64,000 nucleotides of DNA from Novosphingobium sp. HII-3 (GCF_002916655.1 NZ_PPSM01000036.1:124001-188000), one strand, 5' to 3'. Numbered from the stretch's first letter, positions 9,407 through 19,059 are shown. Numbers and translations: made by a program. The notes: generated by a model from the sequence alone, not told the origin.

Positions 9407-10285
9407 ATGCTTCACCTCAAACCAGCAACGATCTCCCGCCTCAGGGCCGCGTCAAGCATGCTGACGACGGCGATTGCCGCTTGCATTCTCGCGGGCTGCG
9501 GACAGGAAGCGGCTGATACCTCCGCCAGGAAGGTTCAGGATGATTCCCCTGCTTTGCAGGAGAAGCCGGTCGGTTCCGTCGTGCCGGCCCGCCCGCCCGT
9601 CCTGACGCGGAGCGACCTCGTGGCCGCTGCGAGGGAGGCCGCATCCGCATACTCTGCCGGCGATGTTTCCCGGAAAAAGGACCCGCTGGTTGGACGCAGC
9701 TTTTCCGTGCGCCTTCCATTCGGGTGTGGCGGCGCGGGAACCGCGCAGGAAGGATCTGCTGAGGAAAGCGGCCTGGCCGCAGCCGACTGGACGGTGGACC
9801 GCAAAGCAATTCAGCTGCGCATGATGCCGGGGGATTGGGCAGGTTCCACCTTGCTGGCAAAAGCCGGCACTTCGGCCAAGTGGGAGGCTGTTGAAGGCTT
9901 CTGGATTCCCTACCCCTGGTTGGGCTCGGAAACCTGCCCGGCGGTGCAGACCGATCCATTGCAGACAGGCTCCTCTCCTGCCTCTCCACAGACGCTGGGG
10001 ATCGCGGCGGTGTTCGAAGCCGGCGGGTCAAGGCTGGGCCGTCGCAACGGTCGTGCCTATGAGTACACGGTGCATGCAACGGACGAAGCACCGTTGACCT
10101 GGCCGAAGGCGGGCTTTCGCATGGTGCTCGAAGGGCGCGTCACGGCTTTCCCCAACGATAAAGCTATCGCCTGCCGCGCTGCCGGGCCGGACCAGCGCCC
10201 CGTCTGCATCGTGGCTGCTCATCTCGATCGCGTGGCTTTCGAAGAGTCGGATGGCAGCACTCTTGGCGAGTGGCGCCCCGGCTGA
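9407..10285 (+). CDS. Hypothetical lipoprotein
   Basis: Predicted secreted lipoprotein of about 292 residues. The N terminus (from ATG 9407 or ATG 9458) is a hydrophobic signal ending in lipobox LAGC followed by polar residues. I do not recognise a domain. The mature part contains several Cys residues (for example FGCGG, ETCPAV, IACRAA, VCIVAAH), which might form disulfides in the periplasm. The stop at 10285 lies just ahead of the next DUF202 gene, so the two are probably co-transcribed. Confidence 0.7.
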   Translation: MLHLKPATISRLRAASSMLTTAIAACILAGCGQEAADTSARKVQDDSPALQEKPVGSVVPARPPVLTRSDLVAAAREAASAYSAGDVSRKKDPLVGRSFSVRLPFGCGGAGTAQEGSAEESGLAAADWTVDRKAIQLRMMPGDWAGSTLLAKAGTSAKWEAVEGFWIPYPWLGSETCPAVQTDPLQTGSSPASPQTLGIAAVFEAGGSRLGRRNGRAYEYTVHATDEAPLTWPKAGFRMVLEGRVTAFPNDKAIACRAAGPDQRPVCIVAAHLDRVAFEESDGSTLGEWRPG

Positions 10286-10305
10286 CGCGGGGATCGGAGG
10301 GCGCC

Positions 10306-10677
10306 TTGGCTGAGGAAGACCGTAACGAACTGGCGGAGACCCGCACGTCGCTGGCCGAGGATCGGACCATTCTCGCACACGAACGCAGCTTTGCGGGGTG
10401 GGTCCGCACGGGCATGGCCTCAGTGGGCATTGGCCTCGGGTTCAATGCTCTGTTCAAGGCCCTGCAGCCGGTTTGGGTACCAAAGGCGATCGCCACCGCT
10501 TTCCTTTTGATCGCGATCTTCATCTTCGTATCTGCAGAGCGCCGTGCATGCAGCATCATCTCACGCCTGGAAGCGCATCAGATCCGAACCCTGCGTCCTA
10601 TGAAAATGCGCCTCATGACAGGCGCGCTCGTGGCTGCCACGCTGGCGCTCGGCGCGGCGATCTGGATGTTGGCTTAG
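10306..10677 (+). CDS. DUF202 membrane protein, copy 2
   Basis: Second DUF202-family protein, 123 residues from TTG 10306, which has a GGAGG site at 10296-10300 five bases upstream. A GTG at 10270 would overlap the lipoprotein gene and lacks a good ribosome site. The charged N terminus ends in RTILAHERSFAGWVRTG, followed by three hydrophobic helices, the last at the very C terminus. It is paralogous in architecture to the 7569 gene. Role unknown. Confidence 0.78.
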   Translation: MAEEDRNELAETRTSLAEDRTILAHERSFAGWVRTGMASVGIGLGFNALFKALQPVWVPKAIATAFLLIAIFIFVSAERRACSIISRLEAHQIRTLRPMKMRLMTGALVAATLALGAAIWMLA

Positions 10678-10750
10678 CCTTAGGGAGCATAATTCGAAGG
10701 CAAGGACGCAGCATTTAACATTGTGCCATGTTGCGTCTATCTTGACCCCC

Positions 10751-12658
10751 ATGGCGAACCGCACGATGAACCCCCGCGTCTTCTGGGGCGCTTCCGCAAC
10801 GATTGCTGCCCTGCTCATTGCGACGCTTCTGGCGCCCGGCGCCTCCGGCGCCGCGTTCCAGGCCGCTCAGAGCTGGGTTATCGAGACCTTCGGCTGGTTC
10901 TACGTGGCCTGCGTCGCGATCTTCGTCGGCGTCGCGCTCGCGCTGGGTTTCGGGCCCGCCGGCAAGCTTCGTCTGGGCCCGGACGACGCTGAGCCCGATT
11001 TCCCTTATGTCTCCTGGCTGGCCATGCTGTTTGCTGCGGGAATGGGCATCGGGCTGATGTATTTCGCGGTCGCCGAGCCGATCCAGCATTACATCGCGCC
11101 GCCCGACGTCGCGCCCGGCACCATGGCGGCCGCTCGGGAAGCGATGGCCCTCACCTTCCACCACTATGGCGTTCATGCCTGGGCGATCTACGCTCTTGTC
11201 GGCCTGAGCCTGGCCTACTTCACCTATCGCAAGGGCCTGCCACTGACTTTACGTTCGGGGCTTCACCCGATCTTCGGCAAGAGGATCAGGGGGCCGATCG
11301 GGGACGCGATCGACATTTTTGGTGTGTGCGGAACCGTGTTCGGCGTGTCGACCTCACTAGGCTTCGGCGTGTCACAGATGACCGCCGGTCTTGCCTACAT
11401 ATACGGGCTTCCGGACACGGTGGGCTCGCAGGTCACGGTGATCGCTGTGGTGATGGGCGCGGCAAGCCTCTCGGTGCTCAGCGGTGCCGATCGCGGAGTC
11501 CGCCGGTTGTCAGAGCTCAACCTTGCGCTCGCGGTCCTGCTGATGGTGTTCGTGATGCTATGGGGGCCGACGTTGTTCCTGATGAACGCGCTCGTCCAGA
11601 ACTTCGGGCTTTACCTCGACCATTTCATCATGCGCACCTTCACGCTCTATGCCTACGAGCCGCGTGCGTGGATGGCGGATTGGACGCTGTTCTACTGGGC
11701 CTGGTGGATTGCCTGGTCGCCCTTCGTTGGCATGTTCATCGCCCGCATTTCGCGCGGCCGCACCGTCCGTGAATTCATCGTGGGCGTGCTATTCGTGCCT
11801 GCGGCGTTCACCTTCCTATGGATGACGGTTTTCGGCAACACCGCGATAGCGCTCGACCTCGGGGGAGCGGCCGGTGGGATTGCCGATGCGGTGCAGGCGA
11901 ACCTCTCCACCGCACTGTTCAAGTTCCTTGAATACCTGCCTGCTGCAGGTTTCACATCGACGCTCGCAATTCTGCTGGTGGGCGTGTTCTTCATCACCTC
12001 TGCCGATTCCGGTGCCTTGGTGATCGACACGCTTGCATCCGGCGGGGCCGACGAGACTCCGCGGTGGCAGCGGGTGTACTGGTGCCTGCTGCTCGGCGTG
12101 ACGGCGACCCTGCTTCTGCTGGCAGGGGGGCTCGGCGCGCTGCAGACCGCGACGCTGCTGGCCGCGCTGCCCTTCTGCATCATCATGCTCCTGCTGGCGT
12201 TCGGCCTCGTCAGGCAGGCCGGAGCGGACCTGTCCGGCGTCGCCCTTTCAGAAGAAGCGCCACCGGTGGGTGAGCGCCTGAAGCGCCTGTTCGTGCCCGC
12301 CAGCCGCAAGGAAGTCCTCCGTCAAATGGAAGTCAACGGCGTGCCGGCGCTGCGCAGCGTGTGCGAGGTTATGGTGGCGGAAGGGTGGGCCGACAGCCAG
12401 GTTGACAGCGGGGAAGATTGGACCTCCATCACGATTACTTTCGCGCCGGAGCGCGTTTTCAGTTACCGGCTCTCCCCCCGGCAGCGTCCCCTCGCCGCCT
12501 ATACCGCGCTCGACGCACCGGAAGGCCGCCGCAGCATGACCTGGATGCTTTCAGCTCAAGGCGGCAGCGATGGACGGCACCGTGACCTGACCGGCTTCTC
12601 AACGGAACAGATCACAAGCGACATCCTGACGCAGTTGGAGGCGTGGCGGCCCCGCTAG
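10751..12658 (+). CDS. BCCT-family osmolyte transporter (choline/betaine type)
   Basis: Betaine/carnitine/choline transporter family protein, 635 residues from ATG 10751, with twelve expected transmembrane helices. Family markers include MLFAAGMGIGLMYFAVAEP near residue 90 and the signature WTLFYWAWWIAWSPFVG near residue 315. A long cytosolic C terminus (about 130 residues) is present, as in BetT-type members, where it can serve osmotic sensing. The substrate is inferred only at family level: choline, glycine betaine or a related trimethylammonium compound. It is convergent with cobA, with 13 bp between them. Confidence 0.9.
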   Translation: MANRTMNPRVFWGASATIAALLIATLLAPGASGAAFQAAQSWVIETFGWFYVACVAIFVGVALALGFGPAGKLRLGPDDAEPDFPYVSWLAMLFAAGMGIGLMYFAVAEPIQHYIAPPDVAPGTMAAAREAMALTFHHYGVHAWAIYALVGLSLAYFTYRKGLPLTLRSGLHPIFGKRIRGPIGDAIDIFGVCGTVFGVSTSLGFGVSQMTAGLAYIYGLPDTVGSQVTVIAVVMGAASLSVLSGADRGVRRLSELNLALAVLLMVFVMLWGPTLFLMNALVQNFGLYLDHFIMRTFTLYAYEPRAWMADWTLFYWAWWIAWSPFVGMFIARISRGRTVREFIVGVLFVPAAFTFLWMTVFGNTAIALDLGGAAGGIADAVQANLSTALFKFLEYLPAAGFTSTLAILLVGVFFITSADSGALVIDTLASGGADETPRWQRVYWCLLLGVTATLLLLAGGLGALQTATLLAALPFCIIMLLLAFGLVRQAGADLSGVALSEEAPPVGERLKRLFVPASRKEVLRQMEVNGVPALRSVCEVMVAEGWADSQVDSGEDWTSITITFAPERVFSYRLSPRQRPLAAYTALDAPEGRRSMTWMLSAQGGSDGRHRDLTGFSTEQITSDILTQLEAWRPR

Positions 12659-12671
12659 TCCGTTCCTGCCC

Positions 12672-13472
12672 TCACGCAGGCAGGATCTGTGCCTCTTCGC
12701 CCTGCGCCGGCGTATGTACCAGCGCCTGTCCGACGGCCTCGCCGATGAGTATCAGCGTGGGCCGATCATCGGCGAAGGCCTGTGTCACCAGCGGCAGCAG
12801 ATCGAGGCGGGTGCGCAGTTGCTGTTCTGTCGGGAGCGAGGCGTCGCAGGTGACCAGCGCCGGGGTGGCACCTGGCAGGCCCGCCGCCATCAGCGCGGCG
12901 GTGAGTTCAGGTGCCGCCTCCCGCCCCATGTATACTGCCAGGGTGCAGGCGGGATCGGCCAGCGCCGGCCAATCCAGATCAAGTGGCTGCCCGCTGCGGC
13001 AATGGGCGGTGACGAACTGCACCCGGCGGGCAATTCCTCTCAGCGACAACGACATGCCTGCTGAAGCAGCCACGGCGCTGGCGGCCGTGATACCCGGGCA
13101 GACATGTACGGGTGCGCCGACTTTGCGTAGCGCCGCCATCTCTTCCGTCGCCCGGGCGAACATCGCCGGATCCCCGCCCTTGAGGCGCACGACGCGACGT
13201 CCCGCGAGCGCAGCCTCGACAAGCATGCGGTCAATCGTCGGCTGATCCTTCGAGTGACGCCCGGAGCGTTTGCCCACGCAAACCCGCTCCGTACCGCCGG
13301 GAATCGTCGCAAGCACGCCGGGACCCACCAGCGCATCGTAGAAGACGACTTCGGCGGCGCGGATCAATTTCTCCGCCTTGCGGGTAAGCAGGTCCGGATC
13401 ACCCGGCCCTGCTCCGACCAGCCAGACTTCGCCGGGTGCGATAAGCTCATGGTTGCCATCATTCTGCGGCAT
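12672..13472 (-). CDS. cobA: Uroporphyrinogen-III C-methyltransferase
   Basis: SAM-dependent SUMT of 266 residues that converts uroporphyrinogen III to precorrin-2. Motifs: VWLVGAGPGDPDLLT (residues 17-31), FYDALVG, RLKGGDPAMFARATEE and the LPTEQQLRTRLDLL segment. It lacks the CysG dehydrogenase/ferrochelatase half. Its start overlaps the end of nasA by 14 bp on the same strand, so it is the last gene of the nirB-nirD-nasA unit. The likely job is to feed siroheme to NirB, although precorrin-2 also serves the B12 pathway encoded upstream. Confidence 0.93.
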   Translation of the reverse strand: MPQNDGNHELIAPGEVWLVGAGPGDPDLLTRKAEKLIRAAEVVFYDALVGPGVLATIPGGTERVCVGKRSGRHSKDQPTIDRMLVEAALAGRRVVRLKGGDPAMFARATEEMAALRKVGAPVHVCPGITAASAVAASAGMSLSLRGIARRVQFVTAHCRSGQPLDLDWPALADPACTLAVYMGREAAPELTAALMAAGLPGATPALVTCDASLPTEQQLRTRLDLLPLVTQAFADDRPTLILIGEAVGQALVHTPAQGEEAQILPA

Positions 13473-16068
13473 CGAGAACCTCCTCGTTGGTCTGGGTGAC
13501 TATCCTGGCGAGAGCGGGGCGGCATGATCCGCAGTTGGTGCCCGCGCCAAGCGCCCTGCCTACTCCGGCCACATCGACCAATCGCTGTTCACGGATGGCG
13601 GTCACGATCTGGTTGAGGCCGATGTCGAAGCATACGCACACAGTCGCGCCCTTGTCGGGCTGGTTGCCGGGCCCGCGCGCGGCAAGCACGGTAGCCCCGA
13701 CTCCCTCCACGGCCAGTTGCCCGATCAGCCAGTTCCGCGGGGGCAGAATACCGGTGCGGGTGACGAACAGCACGCCCGCCAGCCTCCCCTCGACGATCAC
13801 CGCGACGCGGCGCGTACCTCGGGTGTCGTCGATAGCCTCGATCCGCTCGCCCTTGGGCAGGCAGAATTCGATGCGGGACGGGTCGCCGTTGCCGGCGACC
13901 TCATAGAGGGCGCCGCCGGGCACCGCCACGCGCGTTGCCCAAAGGCAGGGCACGCGAGCAGGCTCGTCTCCGCGCAGGATGAGGAAGCCTTTCCATTCGG
14001 TGTCCACCCTCGCGAGCGCGGCGGGGGTGGACTTGAACCCAGGCTGGCCGGAGTGCGGATCCACCAGCGGGCGTGGCAGCAGGCCGGTGCGGCCGCCGGT
14101 GGACACTTGGTCGGTCCAGTGGATCGGTGTGAATATCTCGCCCGGTCGCTGGCCTTCACTCAGGAGGACGCGAAAGGTGCTGTTTCCTTGCGGGGTCGAG
14201 ACACGGGCAAGATCGCCATGCTTCATGTCCAGCGCGGCAGCGTCCTCAGGGTGAACCTCGACGAGCGGTTCCTCGCGGTGACGCGCGAGTTTGGGAGCCA
14301 GTCCGGTCCGGGTCATCGTATGCCACTGGTCACGATAGCGCCCGGTGTTGAGCGTCAGCGGCCAGTCGGCGAGCGGCGCCTGCAGCTCCATCTGCCCAAC
14401 CTTGATCATGCGCGCGCGGCCGCTCGGCGTCGGAAAACGACCGTCGGCGAAGGGCGTACCGCCCCAGCGGAACGGCTCCATCGCTTCGTAGGCGGAGTTG
14501 CCGATCGCCGCATGGTCGGCGAGGTTGAGCACGCGCGCACCATCGTTCTGATAGGCGGTGAGACGCGCATGCTCGCGCCAGATATCGGCGGGCGTGTCAT
14601 AGGCGAACTCGCCTGACCAGCCCATCCGGCGGGCCACTTCCTTGATGATCCACCAGTCGGGCTTTGCCTCACCTGGCAGATCCATGAAGGGACGCTGGCG
14701 GCTGATCGTGCGTTCCGAATTGGTGACGGTGCCGTCCTTCTCACCCCATGCGGCAGCGGGCAGGCGCACGTCGGCATAGGCGGTGGTATCGGTATCGGCA
14801 ATGACGTCGGAGACGACGACGAAGGGGCACTTTTCCAGCGCGGCGCGCACGGTGGCGGCATCGGGCAGAGAGACCGCGGGATTGGTCGCCATGACCCACA
14901 GCGCCTTGATACGGCCTTCCCCGATGGCGCGGAACAGGTCGACTGCCTTGAGCCCCGGTTTGGTCGCCATGCCCGGCGCCGCCCAGAAGCGGCCAACACG
15001 CGCGACGTTTTCGGGCGCGAAGTCCATGTGGGCGGCCAGTGTCGAGGCGAGGCCGCCCACCTCGCGGCCACCCATCGCGTTGGGCTGGCCGGTGATTGAG
15101 AACGGGGCGGCGCCCGGCTGGCCGATGCGCCCCGTGGCAAGGTGGACGTTGATGATCGCGTTGACCTGATCGGTACCGCGGATCGACTGGTTGATGCCCT
15201 GGCTGAACATCGTAACCGTGCGCGGGTTGGCCGCGAACAGCTCGTAGAACCGGCGCAGCAGCGCCGGATCGAGATCGCAAATCCTCGCTGTGGTCCAGAG
15301 GTCGTGGCCGGTCCCCAGATGCTTCCAGAAACCCTCCGGCACCTCGACGTGGCTGTCCATGAACGGCTTGTCGACCATGCCCTGCTCGGCAAGCCAGGCA
15401 AGGAGGCCGTTCATCAGGGCCACGTCGCTCCCGGGGCGCAGTGGCAGGTGAAGGTCCGCGCCTTCGCAGGTTTCGGTTCGGCGCGGGTCAATGACCACAA
15501 GCTTCGTGCCCCTTTCGGCGCGCGCGGCCTGGATGCGCTGGTAGACGATCGGATGACACCATGCCGTGTTCGATCCGATCAGAACGATGAGGTCCGCCTT
15601 TTCCAGATCTTCGTAGCCGGCGGGCACCACGTCTTCGCCAAAGGCCCGGTTATGACCGGCGACGGCGCTTGACATACAAAGGCGCGAATTGGTGTCGATG
15701 TTGGCAGAGCCGATGAAGCCCTTCATCAGCTTGTTGGCGACGTAATAGTCTTCGGTCAGCAACTGGCCCGAGACGTAGAAGGCGACGCTGTCCGGCCCAT
15801 GCCGGGCGATAGTGTCGCGAAAACGCTTGGCCACGAGGTCCAGCGCCTTGTCCCAGCGCACGCGCCTCCCGCCGATCATCGGGTGGAGGAGACGGCCCGT
15901 GAGCCCGATCGTCTCGCCAAGGTGCGTTCCCTTGGAGCAGAGGCGCCCGCCGTTGGCCGGGTGCGCATCGTCACCCCGGATCGTCACCTCGCGCGCGCCC
16001 GTGGGCGTTGCCGAGATGCCGCAGCCGACACCGCAATAAGCGCAGGTGGTGCGGACCGCCTCGCCCAT
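13459..16068 (-). CDS. nasA: Assimilatory nitrate reductase catalytic subunit with C-terminal BFD domain
   Basis: Cytoplasmic molybdopterin oxidoreductase of 869 residues that reduces nitrate to nitrite. The N-terminal [4Fe-4S] motif is CAYCGVGC (Cys 9, 12, 16) with a fourth Cys in GRLCSKG near residue 44. Central Mo-bis-MGD domains follow (e.g. SNTAWCHP, MFSQGINQS). A MoCo dinucleotide-binding domain is followed by a C-terminal BFD-like [2Fe-2S] region with CVCFDIG and NCGSC. This NasA layout takes electrons without a separate small subunit. The ATG at 16068 overlaps the nirD stop (TGATG). An in-frame extension upstream is just the nirD region. Confidence 0.95.
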   Translation of the reverse strand: MGEAVRTTCAYCGVGCGISATPTGAREVTIRGDDAHPANGGRLCSKGTHLGETIGLTGRLLHPMIGGRRVRWDKALDLVAKRFRDTIARHGPDSVAFYVSGQLLTEDYYVANKLMKGFIGSANIDTNSRLCMSSAVAGHNRAFGEDVVPAGYEDLEKADLIVLIGSNTAWCHPIVYQRIQAARAERGTKLVVIDPRRTETCEGADLHLPLRPGSDVALMNGLLAWLAEQGMVDKPFMDSHVEVPEGFWKHLGTGHDLWTTARICDLDPALLRRFYELFAANPRTVTMFSQGINQSIRGTDQVNAIINVHLATGRIGQPGAAPFSITGQPNAMGGREVGGLASTLAAHMDFAPENVARVGRFWAAPGMATKPGLKAVDLFRAIGEGRIKALWVMATNPAVSLPDAATVRAALEKCPFVVVSDVIADTDTTAYADVRLPAAAWGEKDGTVTNSERTISRQRPFMDLPGEAKPDWWIIKEVARRMGWSGEFAYDTPADIWREHARLTAYQNDGARVLNLADHAAIGNSAYEAMEPFRWGGTPFADGRFPTPSGRARMIKVGQMELQAPLADWPLTLNTGRYRDQWHTMTRTGLAPKLARHREEPLVEVHPEDAAALDMKHGDLARVSTPQGNSTFRVLLSEGQRPGEIFTPIHWTDQVSTGGRTGLLPRPLVDPHSGQPGFKSTPAALARVDTEWKGFLILRGDEPARVPCLWATRVAVPGGALYEVAGNGDPSRIEFCLPKGERIEAIDDTRGTRRVAVIVEGRLAGVLFVTRTGILPPRNWLIGQLAVEGVGATVLAARGPGNQPDKGATVCVCFDIGLNQIVTAIREQRLVDVAGVGRALGAGTNCGSCRPALARIVTQTNEEVLDAAE

Positions 16069-16403
16069 CAGGCAGCATCCCTCATGGGTGCAGGCCTCGC
16101 GATCAGAATGCGACCGTTTTCCTCGCGCACGGCGATCGTGGGGGTGCAGCCGCTGTCGGACCCTTGCGCCTCGCCGCTCGCCAGCGCGATGTTCCAGTTG
16201 TGCAGCGGGCAGGCAACCGAATGTCCATGGACGATGCCTTGGCTCAACGGCCCCTTCTTGTGCGGGCACTCGTTGACGAGCGCGAAGATCCTGTCGTCGC
16301 CGGTGCGAAACACCGCGATCTCCGGTTCCCCCTCAAGGCGGACCGTGCGGGCGCCGCGCTGAGGAATGTCGTTGAGAGTTCCGATATCGATCCAGTCGGT
16401 CAT
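16068..16403 (-). CDS. nirD: Nitrite reductase small subunit
   Basis: NirD, a 111-residue Rieske-type small subunit of NADH-dependent assimilatory nitrite reductase. Visible motifs are CPHKKGPLSQG and CPLHNWNIAL, which supply the C-x-H and C-x2-H ligands of a [2Fe-2S] cluster. It starts 5 bp after the nirB stop, and its own stop overlaps the nasA start, consistent with a tightly coupled nirB-nirD-nasA operon. The start is ATG 16403; upstream in-frame sequence overlaps nirB and is not used. Confidence 0.94.
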   Translation of the reverse strand: MTDWIDIGTLNDIPQRGARTVRLEGEPEIAVFRTGDDRIFALVNECPHKKGPLSQGIVHGHSVACPLHNWNIALASGEAQGSDSGCTPTIAVREENGRILIARPAPMRDAA

Positions 16404-16408
16404 TGTGT

Positions 16409-18961
16409 TCACTCCGCCGCTTCGAGTACCTGAGGGGTAAGGGGTGTGGGCTCGAGGTGCTGGTGCAGGTCGGCACGGTCGCCCGCAGCGCGCTGCGCCC
16501 ATGGATCGTCCTGGCTGTAGCGCTGTGAGTGGTGGAACCGGTCGGCAAGCGCCTTGCGGCCCGCCTCGTCCTCGACCACGCGGGACTTCACGTAGGCGAC
16601 GCCGACACGTTCGATCCACGGCGCGGTGCGTTCGAGATAGCGCGCTTCCTCACGGTAGACCTGGATGAAGGCGGCGCAGTATTCGAGGGCTTCCTCCTCG
16701 GTGTTCACCTTGCACAAGAGGTCGGTGGCGCGCACGTGAATGCCGCCATTGCCGCCGACGTGGAGTTCGTACCCGGAGTCCACGCAGACGATTCCGAAAT
16801 CCTTGATCGTGGCCTCAGCGCAGTTGCGCGGGCAGCCGGAGACGGCGATCTTGAACTTGTGCGGCATCCAGCTGCCCCAGGTCATTCGCTCCGTCTTCAC
16901 CCCTAGTCCGGTCGAATCCTGCGTACCGAAGCGGCACCATTCCGAACCGACGCAGGTTTTGACCGTCCGCAGCGACTTGCCGTAGGCGTGGCCGGAGACC
17001 ATCCCGGCTGCGTTGAGGTCTGCCCAGACTGCGGTCAGGTCTTCCTTCCTGATGCCGAAAATGTCGAGCCGCTGGCCGCCGGTCACCTTGACCATGGGCG
17101 CGTTGTACTTCTCGACCACGTCAGCAATGGCGCGCAACTCGCGCGGGTTGGTGAGGCCGCCCCACATGCGCGGGACGACGGAGTAAGTGCCGTCCTTCTG
17201 TATGTTGGCATGCATGCGCTCGTTGACGAAGCGGCTCTGCTGGTCGTCCACGTATTCGCCCGGAAGCGCGCAGAGCAGATAGTAGTTGAGCGCCGGGCGG
17301 CAAGACGAGCATCCGTCCGGCGTCGACCAGTGCAGCTTGTGCATGACTTCCGGTATCGAGCGCATGTCCTGCGCCACGATCTCGCGGCGCACGTCGTCAT
17401 GCGTGAAGCTGGTGCACTTGCACATGGTCTTGGGGCCGGATTTCACCTCCTCGCCCAGCGTCAGCGCGAGCAGGTTCTCGACGAGGCTGGTGCACTGTCC
17501 GCAGCTGGCCGAGGCCTTGCAGGTCGCGCGCACCGCATCGAGGCTGCAGGCTCCAGCCTCGATACAACTGACAACCTGTCCCTTCGAGACGCCGTTGCAG
17601 CCGCAGATTTCCGCATCTGCGGGGAGTGCCGCAACGGCGGCCTTAGGGTCCAGCGCAGCACCGCCCGAAGCAAACGCCTGGCCGAAGATGAGCAGGTCTC
17701 GGATTTCGCCGACGTTCTCGCCCTTACGGAGCAGATCGAAGTACCACCCGCCGTCTGCCGTATCACCGTAGAGCACGGCGCCGACAATGCGGTCGTTCTT
17801 CACCACCACGCGCTTGTAGACCCCGCGGGCGGCATCGCGCAGCACGATGTCCTCGCATCCATCTCCGCCGGAGAAGTCGCCTGCCGAGAACACGTCCAGC
17901 CCTGCCACCTTCAACTTCGTCGAGGTGACCGAACCGCGATAGCCCGTGTGCTGGTCGGTAAGGCCATCAGCAAGGCTGCGACACATGTCCCACAGCGGCG
18001 CGACAAGGCCGTAGACCTGTCCGTCATGCTCGACGCACTCGCCCACCGCGAAAATGGAAGGGTCGCTCGTCGCCATGTGGTCGTCAACCTTGATGCCGCG
18101 GTTGACCTCCAGTCCCGCCTCCCGCGCCAGCGCAATGGAGGGGCGGATGCCGACGGCCATGACGACAAGGCTGGCCGGAATCTCGCGACCGTCCTTGAGG
18201 CGAACGCCCTCGACCTTGCCGTCGCCGTAGATCTCGGCGGTATCGGCGCCGGTGAGGATGGTCTGGCCCCGCGCTTCCAGCGCGGACTTGAGCAGCCAGC
18301 CCGCCGCTTCGTCCAGCTGGCGCTCCATCAGCGTTGGCATCAGGTGGATCACGGTGACCTTCATGCCGCGCAGGGTCAGGCCGTGCGCCGCCTCGAGGCC
18401 CAGCAGGCCGCCGCCGATGACCACGGCCGAGCCGCCGCCGGAAGCCTTGCCGGCCTCGGCGGCCGCCAGCATTGTATCGACGTCGTTCATGTCGCGGAAC
18501 GAGATGACGCCCGGCAGGTCCTTGCCGGGAACCGGAATGATGAAGGGGTCGGAGCCGGTCGCGATCAGCAGGCGATCGTAATGCATCGTGCGGCCCGAAC
18601 GCGAGGTGACGGTCTTTGCCGCGCGGTCGATCGCGGTGACCGGATCGGCGGTGATGAGATCGATGCCGTTCTCGTCATACCATTCGCGCGTGTTGATGAC
18701 GATCTGTTCGAAGGTCTTCTCGCCCGCCAGCACGGGCGAGAGCATGATGCGGTTGTAGTTCACGTGCGGCTCGGCGCCGAAGATCGTCACCCGGTAGCGG
18801 GCGGCGTCACGCGCCAGCAGTTCCTCGACGGCACGGCAGCCGGCCATGCCGTTGCCGACGACAACCAGATGCTCGCGCACATCGTCGCAGGGTACGACCA
18901 GCGCGTCGTCGTAGTCGGTCGCGAGGGTCTGTTGCGGTTCCATCCGGTCCTGAAAGTCCAT
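16409..18961 (-). CDS. nirB: NADH-dependent nitrite reductase large subunit
   Basis: Cytoplasmic siroheme nitrite reductase (nitrite to ammonium), 850 residues. The N-terminal FAD/NADH module opens with VVVGNGMAGCR; a second Rossmann motif is VVIGGGLLGLEAA. A BFD-like [2Fe-2S] domain follows (CGCNGVSKG, ASCGQC), then a CKC/CSSC segment. The C-terminal nitrite/sulfite reductase domain has the siroheme-[4Fe-4S] ligands TCVGSEWCRFG and CPRNC. I prefer the ATG at 18961 because GGAG lies 8 bases upstream; an in-frame ATG at 18982 adds 7 residues but has no ribosome site. Siroheme can come from cobA in the same unit plus a dehydrogenase/chelatase encoded elsewhere. Confidence 0.95.
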   Translation of the reverse strand: MDFQDRMEPQQTLATDYDDALVVPCDDVREHLVVVGNGMAGCRAVEELLARDAARYRVTIFGAEPHVNYNRIMLSPVLAGEKTFEQIVINTREWYDENGIDLITADPVTAIDRAAKTVTSRSGRTMHYDRLLIATGSDPFIIPVPGKDLPGVISFRDMNDVDTMLAAAEAGKASGGGSAVVIGGGLLGLEAAHGLTLRGMKVTVIHLMPTLMERQLDEAAGWLLKSALEARGQTILTGADTAEIYGDGKVEGVRLKDGREIPASLVVMAVGIRPSIALAREAGLEVNRGIKVDDHMATSDPSIFAVGECVEHDGQVYGLVAPLWDMCRSLADGLTDQHTGYRGSVTSTKLKVAGLDVFSAGDFSGGDGCEDIVLRDAARGVYKRVVVKNDRIVGAVLYGDTADGGWYFDLLRKGENVGEIRDLLIFGQAFASGGAALDPKAAVAALPADAEICGCNGVSKGQVVSCIEAGACSLDAVRATCKASASCGQCTSLVENLLALTLGEEVKSGPKTMCKCTSFTHDDVRREIVAQDMRSIPEVMHKLHWSTPDGCSSCRPALNYYLLCALPGEYVDDQQSRFVNERMHANIQKDGTYSVVPRMWGGLTNPRELRAIADVVEKYNAPMVKVTGGQRLDIFGIRKEDLTAVWADLNAAGMVSGHAYGKSLRTVKTCVGSEWCRFGTQDSTGLGVKTERMTWGSWMPHKFKIAVSGCPRNCAEATIKDFGIVCVDSGYELHVGGNGGIHVRATDLLCKVNTEEEALEYCAAFIQVYREEARYLERTAPWIERVGVAYVKSRVVEDEAGRKALADRFHHSQRYSQDDPWAQRAAGDRADLHQHLEPTPLTPQVLEAAE

Positions 18962-18996
18962 GTTCGAAACTCCGGCTGTCATGGGAAATGGAGTTG

Positions 18997-19059
18997 AAAA
19001 CGAGAAAAGGCCGCCATCCAGACCCCCGGTGCGAAACCGGGAATCAGGATGGCGGCCTT
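18997..19059 (-). terminator. Intrinsic terminator (attenuator) in the nirB leader
   Basis: In the nirB direction the leader forms a perfect 13-bp stem, AAGGCCGCCATCC (19047-19059 read in reverse) with its complement at 19007-19019, enclosing a smaller CCCGG/CCGGG hairpin. It is followed at once by the U-rich run TTTTCTCGTTTT (18997-19008). It sits about 35 bp ahead of the nirB start, where it would stop transcription before the operon unless read through. With the upstream hexaloop hairpins this is the expected off-switch of NasT antitermination. Confidence 0.85.

Noticed and set aside
16988..18997. 669-codon open frame on the plus strand opposite nirB
   Set aside because: Mirror frame of nirB; low-complexity His/Asp/Arg composition, no ribosome site, no domain.
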